In this document: positions 29,226-40,890 of the stretch, in pieces
Layout of the letters: each line of letters opens with the position of its first letter
Position numbering within the stretch: position 1 is the first letter of the stretch
NCBI RefSeq assembly: GCF_024197615.1
Contig: NZ_JAKUKE010000003.1
Span: 1,038,328-1,102,327, forward strand
From: Desulfuromonas sp. KJ2020
GTDB lineage: Bacteria; Desulfobacterota; Desulfuromonadia; Desulfuromonadales; SZUA-540
DNA: 64,000 bases
Reading direction: 5' to 3'
Notes under the pieces: generated by a model
Told to the model about the DNA's origin: nothing
The model's input: the letters and a program-made list of their open reading frames with translations, nothing else
Databases searched by the model: none
Position numbers and translations under genes: made by a program

Positions 29226-31277
29226 TCAGGAAAGTACCAGGTCGGCACCGCCATATTGCGGCAGCAGGACATGAAAGGAGCTCCCCGGGCAATTTTCGGG
29301 ATCATGCCCCGCACTCTCGACCCAGATTTCCCCACCGTGCATATTGATGATCCCTTTGACAATCGCCAGGCCAAGACCGGCCCCTTTCCCATTGAAAGAC
29401 ACCTTGCCGCTGGAATGCTCTTCAATGGTTCCGGCCTCATAAAATTTGTCGAAGATGTAATTCTGGTCAACCTGGGCGATCCCGATCCCCGTATCTCGGA
29501 CGACGATTTCCACATAGGGCATGGGCGAAGAAGTCAAAGGGCAGAGTCCGGGGCTGGTTGCGGCCGTAATGGTAAAGGGGGGTCGAAGGGTCTTGAGAAA
29601 ACGGGTTTCGACATAGACCTTGCCGCCGTCCGGAGTAAATTTGAGTGCATTTCCCACAAGATTACCGACCACCTGCACCATACGCTCGCCGTCGCAGTAG
29701 ATATCCGGCAACGCCTCCTGCAGGTTCATGACCAGCGCCAGATTCCTCTGCTCAAAAGAACGCAGTATAGGTTTGGTTGCCTGGCGAACAAGCTGATTCA
29801 GATTGTGGGGTGTTGTCTTCAGGTGGATATTTTTACTGTCCAGCATGGACACGTCGACCATATCCCTGACAATGCCGCTAAGTCGCTGGGCTGCATCGGC
29901 GATATTCTGAATCATCGCTGCCACCGTCCCATCCAATGTGGCGATCTTTTCATTCAAAATCAAGTCGGCGTATCCAACGATCACGGTCAGGGGGGTTTTC
30001 AGTTCATGAGAAGCCACCCCCAAAAAGGAATCCTTCATCTGATTGAGGCGCTGCAGTTCCCAAGCACTCTTTTCCAGATTATCCTTGATCTCCTTTTCCT
30101 TGGTAACATCCCGGACAATGGTCTGCACCATGTGTCGCCCATCCATCCCGACGACATGGGACCCACGCACCCAGCCAACGACAGGGCGCTGGTCATCGAG
30201 ACGAATGTAGTCAATCTGTGCTTCAAGAGTCTCGCCGGCGAGAATCCTCTGATGCATGTCATAAAGGGTTTCGAGCTGGTCGCAATGCAACATTTCCAGA
30301 ACAGAAAAGAAATTGGCTCCTTCGACCCGCTCCTTCTTGACCCCGAAAAAGATCTCGGCGGCTTTATTGACCAGCACAACGCGATCCTCGTCGTCTGTAA
30401 CCATGATCGCGTCGCTCGCGTCCTCAAGCAGTGAGCGGTACATCTCGCGACTTCGACGCAGTTCCGTGCCGATCTTCTCCTGGTATTCGTAAGATTTCTG
30501 CAATTCCAGATTGGTGGACTCCAGCTCCTGATAGCCATCCTGAAGCTTTTCATCCCGTTCCTGCAAAGAGGCGGACATGTCTTTAAGGGCCGTGGCCAGT
30601 TCGGCAAAGTCCCGGGTCGGCATGGTGGGGATAGCGACCTGGAAATGGCCAGAGGCAATCTCCTTGGCGACGGAACAAAGACGGTCAATGGGGCCGATGA
30701 GGTGGCGGCGGGCGAAAACGACGATCAGGGCAAAGACAATGAGAAAAGCAAACCCGAGAACCACCATGGATCGCTGATAGACCGCGGCGAGTTTTTCATC
30801 AAGCACAGAATCGGGGAAGCCAAGACGGATGGTTCCGACAGTCTCGCCGACGATACTATTGATCGGCAGGGAGACATCGTAGGTTTTCCCCCACTGTGGA
30901 AAGGTTACGACGGAGACGCCGGACTTGGAAGGGGAGGTAAAATCCACCCCGCCGATAAAGTGAAAAGAGGGATCGTTAGCAAAAAGAGGCTGACCGGCCT
31001 GATCTTCCAGGAAACAGTAAATAATATCGGGATCGGTGGTGACTATTCCCTGAAAACGCGCGTTGAGTCCGTCGAGTTCTTCCATGGGCACACCGAGCGC
31101 CACCACGTTTTCGATGGAGCTCTTAAGCTCTCCGGCGAGGTTCTGACAGCGGAGGACAATGCCGTCCCGATAGTCACGTCGAAACCCTTCGATGTTGAAC
31201 CCCGTATTCACCAGAATCGTCAGGGTCAGCACAAGAAAGGCAAATAAAAGGATTCGCTTTTCCAGGGTGTTTTTCAT
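29226..31277 (-). CDS. Membrane PAS histidine kinase
   Basis: The 683-residue kinase has a first membrane helix (residues about 8-25), a periplasmic sensor domain to about 168, a second helix (about 171-190), HAMP (to about 245), a coiled coil, a PAS domain (about 283-395) and the kinase core. The phosphorylated histidine is His424 in VASHELKTPL, and the ATPase boxes include NLVGNALKFTPDGG, VRDTGIGIA and GKGAGLGLAIVKG. A stretch of about 25 residues rich in Pro and Thr is inserted between the N and G1 boxes. The layout resembles WalK. No response regulator is beside it. The ligand is unknown. Confidence 0.9.
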   Translation of the reverse strand: MKNTLEKRILLFAFLVLTLTILVNTGFNIEGFRRDYRDGIVLRCQNLAGELKSSIENVVALGVPMEELDGLNARFQGIVTTDPDIIYCFLEDQAGQPLFANDPSFHFIGGVDFTSPSKSGVSVVTFPQWGKTYDVSLPINSIVGETVGTIRLGFPDSVLDEKLAAVYQRSMVVLGFAFLIVFALIVVFARRHLIGPIDRLCSVAKEIASGHFQVAIPTMPTRDFAELATALKDMSASLQERDEKLQDGYQELESTNLELQKSYEYQEKIGTELRRSREMYRSLLEDASDAIMVTDDEDRVVLVNKAAEIFFGVKKERVEGANFFSVLEMLHCDQLETLYDMHQRILAGETLEAQIDYIRLDDQRPVVGWVRGSHVVGMDGRHMVQTIVRDVTKEKEIKDNLEKSAWELQRLNQMKDSFLGVASHELKTPLTVIVGYADLILNEKIATLDGTVAAMIQNIADAAQRLSGIVRDMVDVSMLDSKNIHLKTTPHNLNQLVRQATKPILRSFEQRNLALVMNLQEALPDIYCDGERMVQVVGNLVGNALKFTPDGGKVYVETRFLKTLRPPFTITAATSPGLCPLTSSPMPYVEIVVRDTGIGIAQVDQNYIFDKFYEAGTIEEHSSGKVSFNGKGAGLGLAIVKGIINMHGGEIWVESAGHDPENCPGSSFHVLLPQYGGADLVLS

Positions 31278-32673
<1,396 letters not shown>

Positions 32674-32694
32674 CGTCAAAGAGGCAAGGCAAAT

Positions 32695-32724
32695 CAAAGG
32701 CGGATCTTGACGGATCTGCCTTTG
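32695..32724 (+). terminator. Hairpin between gap and pgk
   Basis: CAAAGGCGGATC and GATCTGCCTTTG pair over 12 positions (one G-U) around a six-base loop, followed only by GCTTGTTCTG. The weak T run suggests a partial terminator or an mRNA-stabilising hairpin that sets gap above pgk. Confidence 0.55.
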
Positions 32725-32781
32725 GCTTGTTCTGCGCCTGCTTGCGTTTGATAAAATTTCACCAGACAGGAGTGTCTATCC

Positions 32782-33975
32782 ATGCCTGAAAAACTATCTG
32801 TCCTCGACTTGGATCTTAAGGGGAAAAAAGTTTTCTGCCGTGTTGACTTTAATGTGCCCCTGAATGAGGCTGGCGCGATCACCGACGACACCCGCATCCT
32901 CGGGGCCCTGCCCACCATACGCCACATCATCGACAAGGGCGCACAACTCATCCTCGCCTCCCATCTCGGACGCCCGAAAGGAAAGCATAATCCCAAGTAC
33001 AGTCTTGCTCCCGTGGCTCCCCACCTTTCCGGACTCCTCAACAGGAATGTCGCCATGGCCGAGGACTGTATCGGACCTCAGGTCACCAGCCTCGTAAACC
33101 AAATGGAAAACGGCGACATCATTCTTCTTGAAAATCTCCGTTTTCACGCCGGCGAAGAGAAAAACGACCCCGACTTCTGCCGCCAACTGGCCGATCTGGC
33201 TGATGTTTACGTCAATGATGCCTTCGGCACGGCCCACCGGGCCCACGCCTCCACCGAAGGCGTGGCGCGGCTCCTTTCTCCCGCGGCAGCCGGTTTGCTG
33301 ATGGAAAAAGAAATCCGTTATCTCAGCCAGGCGCTGGCTAACCCCAGCCACCCTTTCGTGGCGATCCTCGGGGGCGCCAAAGTATCCGACAAGATCGCGG
33401 TCATTGAAAACCTGCTTGGTAAGGTCGACAGCCTTCTCATCGGCGGCGGTATGGCCTACACCTTTTTGAAGGCTCAGGGCCACCATGTTGGCCGCTCCCT
33501 GGTGGAGGAGGATCGACTGGAGCTGGCGAGCGAGCTGCTACGTCAGGCCGAGGAGAAACAAGTCAAGATGCTGTTGCCGACAGACCACGTCATCGCCTCG
33601 GAATTCAAGGAGGATGCGCAGCACAAAACCTGCTCCAATCAGGATTTTCCCGCAGACTGGATGGGCCTCGATATTGGTCCGGAAACCTCCAAAACTTTTT
33701 CCACAGTACTGCAGAAGGCTAAAACGGTTATCTGGAACGGTCCCATGGGCGTATTCGAATTTGAGGCGTTTTCCAAAGGAACTTTTGCGGTCGCCAAGGC
33801 CCTGGCCGAGTCCGAGGCCCTGTCCATCATTGGTGGCGGGGATTCGGTCGCTGCTGTCAACAAGGCCGGCCTCAACGATAAAATGACCCACATTTCCACC
33901 GGAGGGGGAGCCTCTCTGGAATTCCTTGAGGGTAAAATACTTCCCGGCATAGCTGCCTTGACCGACAAAAGCTGA
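32782..33975 (+). CDS. pgk: Phosphoglycerate kinase
   Basis: This enzyme transfers phosphate between 1,3-bisphosphoglycerate and ADP. The 397-residue protein has the signature [14 protein letters not shown], the substrate-binding [11 protein letters not shown], and the nucleotide-binding late motif [18 protein letters not shown] precedes the ATG. Confidence 0.98.
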   Translation: MPEKLSVLDLDLKGKKVFCRVDFNVPLNEAGAITDDTRILGALPTIRHIIDKGAQLILASHLGRPKGKHNPKYSLAPVAPHLSGLLNRNVAMAEDCIGPQVTSLVNQMENGDIILLENLRFHAGEEKNDPDFCRQLADLADVYVNDAFGTAHRAHASTEGVARLLSPAAAGLLMEKEIRYLSQALANPSHPFVAILGGAKVSDKIAVIENLLGKVDSLLIGGGMAYTFLKAQGHHVGRSLVEEDRLELASELLRQAEEKQVKMLLPTDHVIASEFKEDAQHKTCSNQDFPADWMGLDIGPETSKTFSTVLQKAKTVIWNGPMGVFEFEAFSKGTFAVAKALAESEALSIIGGGDSVAAVNKAGLNDKMTHISTGGGASLEFLEGKILPGIAALTDKS

Positions 33976-33990
33976 AGGACGGAGTATCTC

Positions 33991-34764
33991 ATGCGTAAAC
34001 CGATTATCGCGGGCAACTGGAAGCTTCACAAAACAGTGGAGGAGAGCCGTCAGCTCATAAAGGCGCTGGCAGAGGGTTTAAAGGATGTGACGGACGTCGA
34101 AATCGTGGTAGCCCCCGTCTTCACCTCCCTGGAGAGTGTGGTGGCCGCCGCCAAAGGCAGTCCGATCGCCATTGCCGCACAGAATTGTTATCCCGCCCCG
34201 TCAGGTGCCTTTACCGGCGAAGTGTCGCCAGCTCTACTTAAAGACGTCGGCTGCATCGGAGCCATAGTCGGCCACTCGGAAAGACGTCAACTTTTCGGGG
34301 AATCCAACGCATTTATCAATAATAAAGTCCAGGCCCTGCTGGCCGCCGACCTGCGAGCCATCTTCTGCATTGGCGAAACCCTGGATGAGCGCGAATCCGG
34401 CCGTATGTATGACATCCTTACCATGCAGGTCAAAGAAGGTCTGGCCGGTCTCACTCCTGAGCAGATGGCCAAGGTGGTCGTGGCCTACGAACCTGTATGG
34501 GCCATCGGTACCGGAAAAACGGCCTCAAATGAGGAGGCAGAAGAGGCGCATGCCTTCATTCGCGGGCTACTACAGGGAAACTTCAATGAAAAAGTTGCCG
34601 AAAACACTCCTATTCTGTACGGTGGCAGTGTCAAGCCCGGGAATGTCGATGGGCTCATGGCCCAGGAAGATATCGACGGTGTCCTTGTCGGTGGAGCCAG
34701 CCTGGTCGCCGAGGATTTCATCCGCATTGTGCGCTTTGAACGAACCGAACCCGCTCAGCACTAA
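33991..34764 (+). CDS. tpiA: Triosephosphate isomerase
   Basis: This enzyme interconverts dihydroxyacetone phosphate and glyceraldehyde-3-phosphate. The 257-residue TIM barrel has Asn/Lys in AGNWKLHK, the catalytic His in VGHSERRQ and the catalytic Glu in VAYEPVWAIGTG. It starts 15 bases after pgk. Confidence 0.98.
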   Translation: MRKPIIAGNWKLHKTVEESRQLIKALAEGLKDVTDVEIVVAPVFTSLESVVAAAKGSPIAIAAQNCYPAPSGAFTGEVSPALLKDVGCIGAIVGHSERRQLFGESNAFINNKVQALLAADLRAIFCIGETLDERESGRMYDILTMQVKEGLAGLTPEQMAKVVVAYEPVWAIGTGKTASNEEAEEAHAFIRGLLQGNFNEKVAENTPILYGGSVKPGNVDGLMAQEDIDGVLVGGASLVAEDFIRIVRFERTEPAQH

Positions 34765-34839
34765 TATTTTCTCTTTGTAAAAAGAAGAAACTATGCTAGG
34801 TTACGCCGGTTTACAGATGATTTCCCAAGGAGTTGAACC

Positions 34840-35178
34840 ATGTCCGCATTGCTACTTGTAATTCACGTTGTTGTCTGCATTGCCCTCATCATCATCGTCC
34901 TGCTACAGGCCGGAAAAGGCGCCGAAATCGGGGCTTCTTTCGGTTCTGGCGGCAGCAACACGGTTTTCGGGGCCTCCGGAGGTCAAAGTTTCATGAGCAA
35001 AATGACCGCGGGCGCAGCCATTATCTTCATGCTCACCAGCCTTACTCTGGCCTATTTTCACGGCCAACCCGGAGCAAGCAGTGTCATGCCTGAGAACCTG
35101 GCTCCTCAAACACAGGCAGCGCCTCAAGCGCCGGCCGAAGCTCCCGTGACAACCCAGCCTGAGGAGACAAAAAATTAA
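34840..35178 (+). CDS. secG: Preprotein translocase subunit SecG
   Basis: This is a small inner-membrane subunit of the SecYEG channel. The 112-residue protein has two membrane helices (about 2-22 and 50-70), with the conserved loop LLQAGKGAEIGASFGSG and GGSNTVFGA between them, and a hydrophilic Pro/Ala/Gln tail. AAGGAG precedes the ATG. Its place after tpiA and before tRNA-Leu is common in Proteobacteria. Confidence 0.95.
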   Translation: MSALLLVIHVVVCIALIIIVLLQAGKGAEIGASFGSGGSNTVFGASGGQSFMSKMTAGAAIIFMLTSLTLAYFHGQPGASSVMPENLAPQTQAAPQAPAEAPVTTQPEETKN

Positions 35179-35198
35179 AAATCCGGTTTAATTTCTTG

Positions 35199-35227
35199 TT
35201 GACACCTTCGGGCTAAATCAGTATATA
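35199..35227 (+). promoter_or_regulatory. Strong sigma-70 promoter of tRNA-Leu
   Basis: A perfect TTGACA, a 17-base spacer and TATATA lie just upstream of the tRNA gene. The predicted start is only a few bases before the mature 5' end. Confidence 0.85.
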
Positions 35228-35241
35228 TACAACCCGTCAAA

Positions 35242-35328
35242 GCCGAAGTGGTGGAACTGGTAGACACGCCATCTTGAGGGGGTGGTGGCCAATTGGTCGT
35301 GAGAGTTCGAGTCTCTCCTTCGGCACCA
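35242..35328 (+). tRNA. tRNA-Leu (anticodon GAG)
   Basis: The acceptor arms GCCGAAG and CTTCGGC pair, the anticodon stem CCATC/GGTGG encloses a TTGAGGG loop with anticodon GAG at 35276-35278, a long variable arm marks a class II tRNA, the T loop has GTTCGAGTC, and CCA is encoded. It reads CUC and CUU codons. Confidence 0.97.
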
Positions 35329-35338
35329 AATAAGTGAA

Positions 35339-35367
35339 AAGCCCGGTCTTTTGACCGGGCTTTTTTT
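35339..35367. terminator. Bidirectional terminator after tRNA-Leu
   Basis: GCCCGGTC and GACCGGGC form a perfect 8-bp stem with a TTTT loop, extended by AA/TT, and followed by seven T on the plus strand. On the minus strand it is followed by TTTTCACTTATTT, so it can also end the transcript of the small Cys-tail gene. Confidence 0.9.
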
Positions 35368-35389
35368 GTGACTCAGCACCCGCTTTACG

Positions 35390-35782
35390 TCAACAACCAC
35401 AACCGCAGTTATGACAGACAATCTTGGCGCTTCCTTCCGGCTCAACCGTTTCAGGAGCAAAAGCCACTCGATTGACCCCACGCCGCACATCCTCCACAAT
35501 ATCCAGATGCGCGCTTTTCCCTATGACGTGCCCCAGGCAAAGGTTGAAAATATTATCCTGGGGGGAGCGTAGCCGCACCGCATTCAGCAGGTCGCCATAC
35601 CCGTTAATATCCAGGGTCACGGCGTCATCATCGCAGTAATTCAACTGGATATCGTAGCCGGACAACTCTCGGGCTAAATCATCCAGCATCACGGCCATAG
35701 GCTCCCTATCGATAACATAATTCTTTTTGCCCTCAACCGCCCTGCAGCGATAAAAGGCCACCGTAATTTGTTTTTGAGGCAT
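35390..35782 (-). CDS. Small protein of unknown function with a Cys-rich tail
   Basis: I do not recognise this family. The 130-residue protein has a soluble, mixed acidic body and ends in CHNCGCGC, which could bind a metal or an iron-sulfur cluster. Further cysteines lie in FYRCRA, LNYCDDD and FNLCLG. There is no signal peptide or membrane helix. It starts 39 bases after the YciO-like gene, probably in one transcript, and ends at the shared terminator. A TTG three codons upstream (35791) is an alternative start. Confidence 0.7.
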   Translation of the reverse strand: MPQKQITVAFYRCRAVEGKKNYVIDREPMAVMLDDLARELSGYDIQLNYCDDDAVTLDINGYGDLLNAVRLRSPQDNIFNLCLGHVIGKSAHLDIVEDVRRGVNRVAFAPETVEPEGSAKIVCHNCGCGC

Positions 35783-35820
35783 ACTCGGCAAAACTCTCTA
35801 CAAAGGTTGAAAGGTCATAG

Positions 35821-36435
35821 TCATCGCTGGTGGATCCAGGACGTATCCCCGCTACCCTGCCGAAGAATTTCAACCTGATCATCAATAAGGCTGATAACCG
35901 TCGAGGCATCGCCCAGCAGAACCCCGCCATCCACAACCATATCCACCATTTTGCCCAAGCTGGCTTCGATTTCGGCAGGGTCGTGTATGGGCTCTTCCCC
36001 ACTTATATTGACGCTGGTTGTCACCAGAGGATGCCCCAATTCCTTAACGATAGCCTGAGCGATTGGGTTATCGGGAATGCGGATACCGACGGTCTTCTGT
36101 TTGGTGGTCAGCAAATCTGGAACAATACGGGTCGCTTCGAGGACAAACGTGTAGGGGCCAGGAAGATTGCGCTTCATCGTTTTAAACGCGAAGTTACTGA
36201 CCTGAGCATAATTGGCGACATCGGAAAGGTCTGAACAGATGAAGGAGAAAGGTTTACGGGGATCACGCTGTTTGATCTGGTAGATCTTTTTGACCCCCTT
36301 TTTGTTGAAAATATCACAACCGATGCCGTAAATCGTATCGGTCGGATACACGATAACTCCACCTTGCTTGAGACATTCGACAACCCGGTTGACAAGTCTC
36401 TGCTGCGGATTAATCGGATTAATAGACAAAATCAT
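35821..36435 (-). CDS. YciO/TsaC/Sua5 family protein
   Basis: TsaC and Sua5 make threonylcarbamoyl-adenylate for the t6A tRNA modification; YciO is a weakly active relative. The 204-residue protein has GGVIVYPTDTIYGIGCD and a nucleotide-binding TTSVNISGEEP segment. Its NPQQRLVN start, RDPRKPFSFICSDLS and PDNPIAQAIV resemble YciO more than TsaC. If no other TsaC is encoded it could supply t6A. GGAG precedes the ATG. Confidence 0.85.
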   Translation of the reverse strand: MILSINPINPQQRLVNRVVECLKQGGVIVYPTDTIYGIGCDIFNKKGVKKIYQIKQRDPRKPFSFICSDLSDVANYAQVSNFAFKTMKRNLPGPYTFVLEATRIVPDLLTTKQKTVGIRIPDNPIAQAIVKELGHPLVTTSVNISGEEPIHDPAEIEASLGKMVDMVVDGGVLLGDASTVISLIDDQVEILRQGSGDTSWIHQR

Positions 36436-36554
36436 GAGAAATCTCCACCAGAAAAGTCGTCACAGCAATCACGAATATTGTTGTCTCTTTAGATTGACAG
36501 GTCCCACCAATACTAACATACGTCGTCGATTTGTCTCCACGACTCTCACCGCTC

Positions 36555-36824
36555 TTACAGCAGGAATTTAAGGCCCGCCACCCCGCGAAGAGATGCGTAA
36601 ATGCTATGCACCTGTTCCATGTTGTAGAGACGAACAAGAACAGATACCGCCAGATAGTTCCCCTGAGAGCTGGGTCGACACTTGATGGAGTCGATGGGTA
36701 CGGGGACGACCTCGGAGACGGCACGGTGTACCGCTCGCAGAAAAGCCCCTTCCCCCTCGTCACTGCCGACGGCTTTGAATAGGTAGTCGCACGGAAACTG
36801 GATGAGACTATCGGATGTGTCCAT
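36555..36824 (-). CDS. YbeD/DUF493 family protein
   Basis: The 89-residue protein matches the YbeD family (LIQFPCDYLFKAVG and GNYLAVSVLVRLYNMEQVHSIYASL), a small ferredoxin-like ACT-related fold often linked to regulation in lipoate or envelope contexts. The ATG at 36824 overlaps the dut stop and has GAGG six bases upstream. The frame extends 21 codons further upstream inside dut, without support. Confidence 0.85.
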   Translation of the reverse strand: MDTSDSLIQFPCDYLFKAVGSDEGEGAFLRAVHRAVSEVVPVPIDSIKCRPSSQGNYLAVSVLVRLYNMEQVHSIYASLRGVAGLKFLL

Positions 36825-36825
36825 A

Positions 36826-37281
36826 TTAAACCTCAAGACTCTTACCGGTATGGCCGAAGCCTCCCGTATTGCGCTCGGTGGCCTCAAGATCTTCCACTAC
36901 CTGCATGATGGCCTGCTGAACAGGCGCAATGACCAGTTGGGCAATGCGGTCTCCAGGAGAAACAACCACCTCTTCCTGACCGTGGTTGATCAGAATAATC
37001 CCAAGTTCTCCTCGATAATCGGCATCAATGGTTCCAGGCGAATTGACCAGAGCAATCCCCTGTTTCAAAGCCAAGCCCGAGCGCGGACGCACCTGCCCTT
37101 CGAAACCAGCCGGGATAGCCAAGGCGATGCCGGTCGGCACCAGCAGACGTTGACCGGGGGCCAGGCGTACAGGTGAGTCCAGAGCGGCGTAAAGATCCAT
37201 CCCCGCCGCCAAATCAGTCATATAGCGCGGGACAATCGCATCACCCCGAAGCTTTTTGATACGCACTGTAATAGGATTCAT
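36826..37281 (-). CDS. dut: dUTP diphosphatase
   Basis: This enzyme hydrolyses dUTP to dUMP, keeping uracil out of DNA. The 151-residue trimeric-type enzyme shows all five motifs, including [38 protein letters not shown] and the glycine-rich GGFGHTGK at the C-terminus. It is followed by ybeD with overlapping ends. Confidence 0.97.
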   Translation of the reverse strand: MNPITVRIKKLRGDAIVPRYMTDLAAGMDLYAALDSPVRLAPGQRLLVPTGIALAIPAGFEGQVRPRSGLALKQGIALVNSPGTIDADYRGELGIILINHGQEEVVVSPGDRIAQLVIAPVQQAIMQVVEDLEATERNTGGFGHTGKSLEV

Positions 37282-37312
37282 TTTCCACTCTTCCTGAAGC
37301 CAAGTAACCTGA

Positions 37313-38572
37313 CTAGCCCAACGTCAGATCCAGCAAAGGAAATTGTTTTTCTTCAATCTGGCCAAGCAGTTGAAGATTAAGATAGTCGTCCTGAAAAAGA
37401 AAATGCGCCAATCGTTGAATACTTTCGGCCGTGACCTTTTCGAATTCGCCGAGAACCTGCTTCAAGGAAGGCTGTCGTCCAAGATATATCTCGTTTTTGG
37501 ACAGTCGCGTCATCCGGTTATCCGTGCTTTCGAGGGACAGCAGCAGATGCCCTTTCAACTGGTCCTTGGCTGCCTTCAACTCTGCCCGGGAAACGGGTTC
37601 CACCTTAAAGCGCTGCATCTCTTTTAGCATCATCCGAACAACGAGGGGGGCATTCTCCGTGGACGTGGCCGTATAGAGCACCAGGGCGCCGGCATCAGAG
37701 TGGCTGTTGAGATAACTATAGATGGAATAAGCCAAACCCTGCTCTTCGCGTATCGTTTGGAAAAGCCGGGAGCTCATACTGCCTCCGAGAATCGTATTAA
37801 GGATGTAAGCGGAGAACCGGTTGGGATGATTTTGCGGCAGGGCTCTGGTGCCGAGGCAGATATGCACCTGCTCGAGGTCCCGGCGGGTAAAACTCAAACT
37901 CGGTCGATAGTCTGGGTGAGAATGAACCTGCTTCCTGGCGCCTGCGGCCATCTGGCCAAAAACTCGGGCGATGCGATCGACGACGTGGTCATGATTCAGA
38001 TCGCCGGCAGCACAGACCAGGATGTTCCCTCCAACGAGGAAGCCTTCAAGATGAGCAAGAAAATCATCCCTGCTCATGTTTTTAACGGATTCACGGGAGC
38101 CGAGAACCGGCCGCCCGAGAGGGTGATTCCCCCAAAAGGTTTGGCTGAAGAGATCGTGTACCAGATCGTCTGGCGTATCCTCCACCATACTGATTTCCTG
38201 GAGAATAACCCGACGTTCTTTTTCAATCTCATCGAGATCAAATATAGAGGATTGGAGCGAATCGGCAAGAAGGTCAATGGCCAGGGGGAGATGCCTGGCC
38301 AGAACCTTAGCATAAAAACAGCAGTATTCCCGGCTGGTGAAGGCGTTAAGCACTCCACCAACCGAGTCAATCTCCCTGGCAATTTCAAGAGCACTGCGGC
38401 GACTGGTTCCCTTGAAGAGCAGATGCTCGACAAAGTGCGAAATACCGCCTTGCGCCTGGTGTTCGTGACGCGAACCGCTTTCCACCCAGATCCCGATAGT
38501 CACCGAATGGACCGCGGGTACATTTTCGGTGACTATGCGGATCCCGTTTTCAAGCGTCGTCTTTTCTATCAT
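37313..38572 (-). CDS. M16 family zinc peptidase (processing-peptidase-like)
   Basis: The 419-residue protein has the inverted zinc motif [11 protein letters not shown] (HxxEH) with the third ligand further along, a family length and two similar halves. Such proteins lie next to pnp and dut in many bacteria. The substrate is unknown. It begins 15 bases after pnp. Confidence 0.93.
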   Translation of the reverse strand: MIEKTTLENGIRIVTENVPAVHSVTIGIWVESGSRHEHQAQGGISHFVEHLLFKGTSRRSALEIAREIDSVGGVLNAFTSREYCCFYAKVLARHLPLAIDLLADSLQSSIFDLDEIEKERRVILQEISMVEDTPDDLVHDLFSQTFWGNHPLGRPVLGSRESVKNMSRDDFLAHLEGFLVGGNILVCAAGDLNHDHVVDRIARVFGQMAAGARKQVHSHPDYRPSLSFTRRDLEQVHICLGTRALPQNHPNRFSAYILNTILGGSMSSRLFQTIREEQGLAYSIYSYLNSHSDAGALVLYTATSTENAPLVVRMMLKEMQRFKVEPVSRAELKAAKDQLKGHLLLSLESTDNRMTRLSKNEIYLGRQPSLKQVLGEFEKVTAESIQRLAHFLFQDDYLNLQLLGQIEEKQFPLLDLTLG

Positions 38573-38587
38573 GGGTGGCAGATGAAG

Positions 38588-40684
38588 CTACTCCACAGGG
38601 GGAGTCTGGTCAAGTGCCTCTTTGCGGGAAAGCTTGATTTTCCCCTGCTTGTCGATGGCCAGAACCTTGACCAGGACCTGGTCTCCTTCCTGAAGCACGT
38701 CCGTAACATTGCGGACACGCTCTTTGGCAAGCTCGGAGATATGCACCAGACCGTCAGTCCCAGGGAATATCTCAACAAAGGCGCCAAATTCCATAATCTT
38801 GCGCACAGTACCCATGTAGAGCTTGCCTACTTCGGCTTCTTGCGTGAGATCACGAATCATCTTGACGGCCCGCTGACTGGCTTCGCCGTCAGCCGAAGCG
38901 ATATTGATACGGCCATCATCTTCGATGTCGATAGAGCATCCCGTCGCCTCGATAATGCTGCGGATCGTTTTCCCGCCCGAGCCAATAACGGTACGCACTT
39001 GGTCCGGTTTGACATAAATGGTAGTGATTCTGGGGGCATAGGGTGAGAGTTCGCCACGCGCCGAGCTGATGGCTTCCGCCATTTTATCCAGAATATGGAT
39101 GCGTCCTTCACGAGCCTGCTGGAGCGCCTGCTGCATGATTTCCCGGGTGACGCCAGTAATCTTGATATCCATCTGCAGAGCAGTCACCCCGTTGCGGGTA
39201 CCGGTGACCTTGAAATCCATATCGCCAAGATGGTCTTCATCACCCAGGATGTCGCTGAGAACGGCGACATCGTCGCCCTCCTTGATCAGCCCCATGGCAA
39301 TACCGGCGACGGCTTCCTTTACGGGTACGCCAGCGTCCATAAGGGCCAGAGAACCGCCACAAACGCTCGCCATGGAAGAAGAGCCGTTGGACTCAAGGAT
39401 GTCGGACACAATACGAATAGTGTACGGGAAATCGGTGTGTGCGGGCAGAATCTTGGAGATCGAGCGCTCGGCCAGCATGCCGTGACCGATCTCGCGGCGG
39501 CCCGGAAAGAGACGCATGCTGGTCTCACCCACGCAGAACGGCGGAAAGTTGTAGTGCAGGTAGAATTTCTTAAATTCCATCCCCTGCACATTGTCCATGC
39601 GCTGCTCATCCACCGCCGTCCCCAAGGCAACGGCCACCAGGGCCTGGGTTTCGCCACGGGTGAAGAGGGCACTGCCGTGGGCGCGGGGAAGGTTGCCGAT
39701 CTCACAGGTAATCGGCCGCACCGTTTTCATATCGCGGCCGTCGATGCGTACTTTTTTGGTGATGATCATCTGGCGCACGACACGCTTTTCGATCTTACCG
39801 AGGATCTCACCGATTTCATCAAGGCGATCCTCATAGTCAGCGGTCAGAGTTTCCTTGACCTGGGATTTTGCCTCGGCCAGGGCCGCATAGCGCTCCTGCT
39901 TGGTGCGGATGGCAAACGCCTCGCGAATCTTGTCTTCCGCCAACTCAGCCACTTTAGCCGCCAGATCCTCATCGGTCTGTGGCACCTCAAATTCACGCTT
40001 GGCTTTGCCGACCAGCTCGCCCAACTTGACCTGAAGATCAATCAGCGGCTGCATGGCGTTGTGACCGAAAAAGACGGCTTCGAGCATATCCCCTTCGGAA
40101 AGAAACTCGGCCTCTCCCTCGACCATGATGACGGCGTCACGAGAGCCAGCCACAACGATATCGAGATCGCTCTGCGCCATCTGCTCAAGCGTGGGGTTGG
40201 CCACGAACTGCCCCCCTACCCGGCCGACGCGAACAGCCGCGATGGGACCATTGAAAGGGATGTCCGATACTTCGACGGCAGCCGAAGCGGCAACAATAGC
40301 CAGAGTATCCGGATCGTTGACGCGATCGGCGGAAATCACCGTGGGCATAATCTGGGTTTCAAAGAGGTAGCCCTTGGGAAACATGGGCCGCATGGGGCGG
40401 TCAATCAGACGGCAGATCAGGGTTTCCCGTTCAGAAGACCCGCGCTCGCGCCGGAAGAAGGAACCGGGAATCTTGCCTGCCGCATAAAACTTTTCCTGAT
40501 AATTGACGGTGAGGGGGAAGAAATCCTGCCCCTCACGCAGCTTACGCGAAGAGACAGCGGTACACAGCACCTGGGTTTCACCATAGGTGACAACCGTGGC
40601 ACCATCAGCCTGCCGGGCCATCTTTCCCGTTTCAATTGTAAGGGGTTGACCATTAAACTCTACTTCTACCTTGTGATAAGCCAT
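38588..40684 (-). CDS. pnp: Polynucleotide phosphorylase
   Basis: This is the 3'-to-5' phosphorolytic exoribonuclease of the degradosome. The 698-residue protein has two RNase PH domains ([27 protein letters not shown]), then KH ([17 protein letters not shown]) and S1 ([20 protein letters not shown]) domains. The ATG at 40684 has GGAG six bases upstream. The leader up to rpsO forms hairpins that could mediate PNPase autoregulation as in E. coli. Confidence 0.97.
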   Translation of the reverse strand: MAYHKVEVEFNGQPLTIETGKMARQADGATVVTYGETQVLCTAVSSRKLREGQDFFPLTVNYQEKFYAAGKIPGSFFRRERGSSERETLICRLIDRPMRPMFPKGYLFETQIMPTVISADRVNDPDTLAIVAASAAVEVSDIPFNGPIAAVRVGRVGGQFVANPTLEQMAQSDLDIVVAGSRDAVIMVEGEAEFLSEGDMLEAVFFGHNAMQPLIDLQVKLGELVGKAKREFEVPQTDEDLAAKVAELAEDKIREAFAIRTKQERYAALAEAKSQVKETLTADYEDRLDEIGEILGKIEKRVVRQMIITKKVRIDGRDMKTVRPITCEIGNLPRAHGSALFTRGETQALVAVALGTAVDEQRMDNVQGMEFKKFYLHYNFPPFCVGETSMRLFPGRREIGHGMLAERSISKILPAHTDFPYTIRIVSDILESNGSSSMASVCGGSLALMDAGVPVKEAVAGIAMGLIKEGDDVAVLSDILGDEDHLGDMDFKVTGTRNGVTALQMDIKITGVTREIMQQALQQAREGRIHILDKMAEAISSARGELSPYAPRITTIYVKPDQVRTVIGSGGKTIRSIIEATGCSIDIEDDGRINIASADGEASQRAVKMIRDLTQEAEVGKLYMGTVRKIMEFGAFVEIFPGTDGLVHISELAKERVRNVTDVLQEGDQVLVKVLAIDKQGKIKLSRKEALDQTPPVE

Positions 40685-40765
40685 GTTGTTCTCCTTCGCT
40701 CCTCTCCAAAACAACCGGAAAGAAGCATCTGTTCTTTGTGTGCGTTCTCAAATGGCAAAAGGAGG

Positions 40766-40885
40766 ATGGCCTGAGACAACACCTGTATTCCTCTTGGGAG
40801 GAACTCAGATGTTCTCTCGGGACAACCTCCGATGCCGGACCAAAACTAAAGGCAGCAGCCCCCTTAATTCCGAGAGCGTGCTGCC
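40766..40885 (-). promoter_or_regulatory. Structured rpsO-pnp leader
   Basis: GGCAGCA and TGCTGCC (40851-40857 and 40879-40885) form a stem followed on the minus strand by a T-rich stretch, probably a leaky rpsO terminator. A second stem, TTCCTC/GAGGAA, is enclosed by CTGAG/CTCAG (about 40771-40816). In E. coli the same interval is cut by RNase III for PNPase autocontrol. Confidence 0.55.
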
Positions 40886-40890
40886 CTGTA

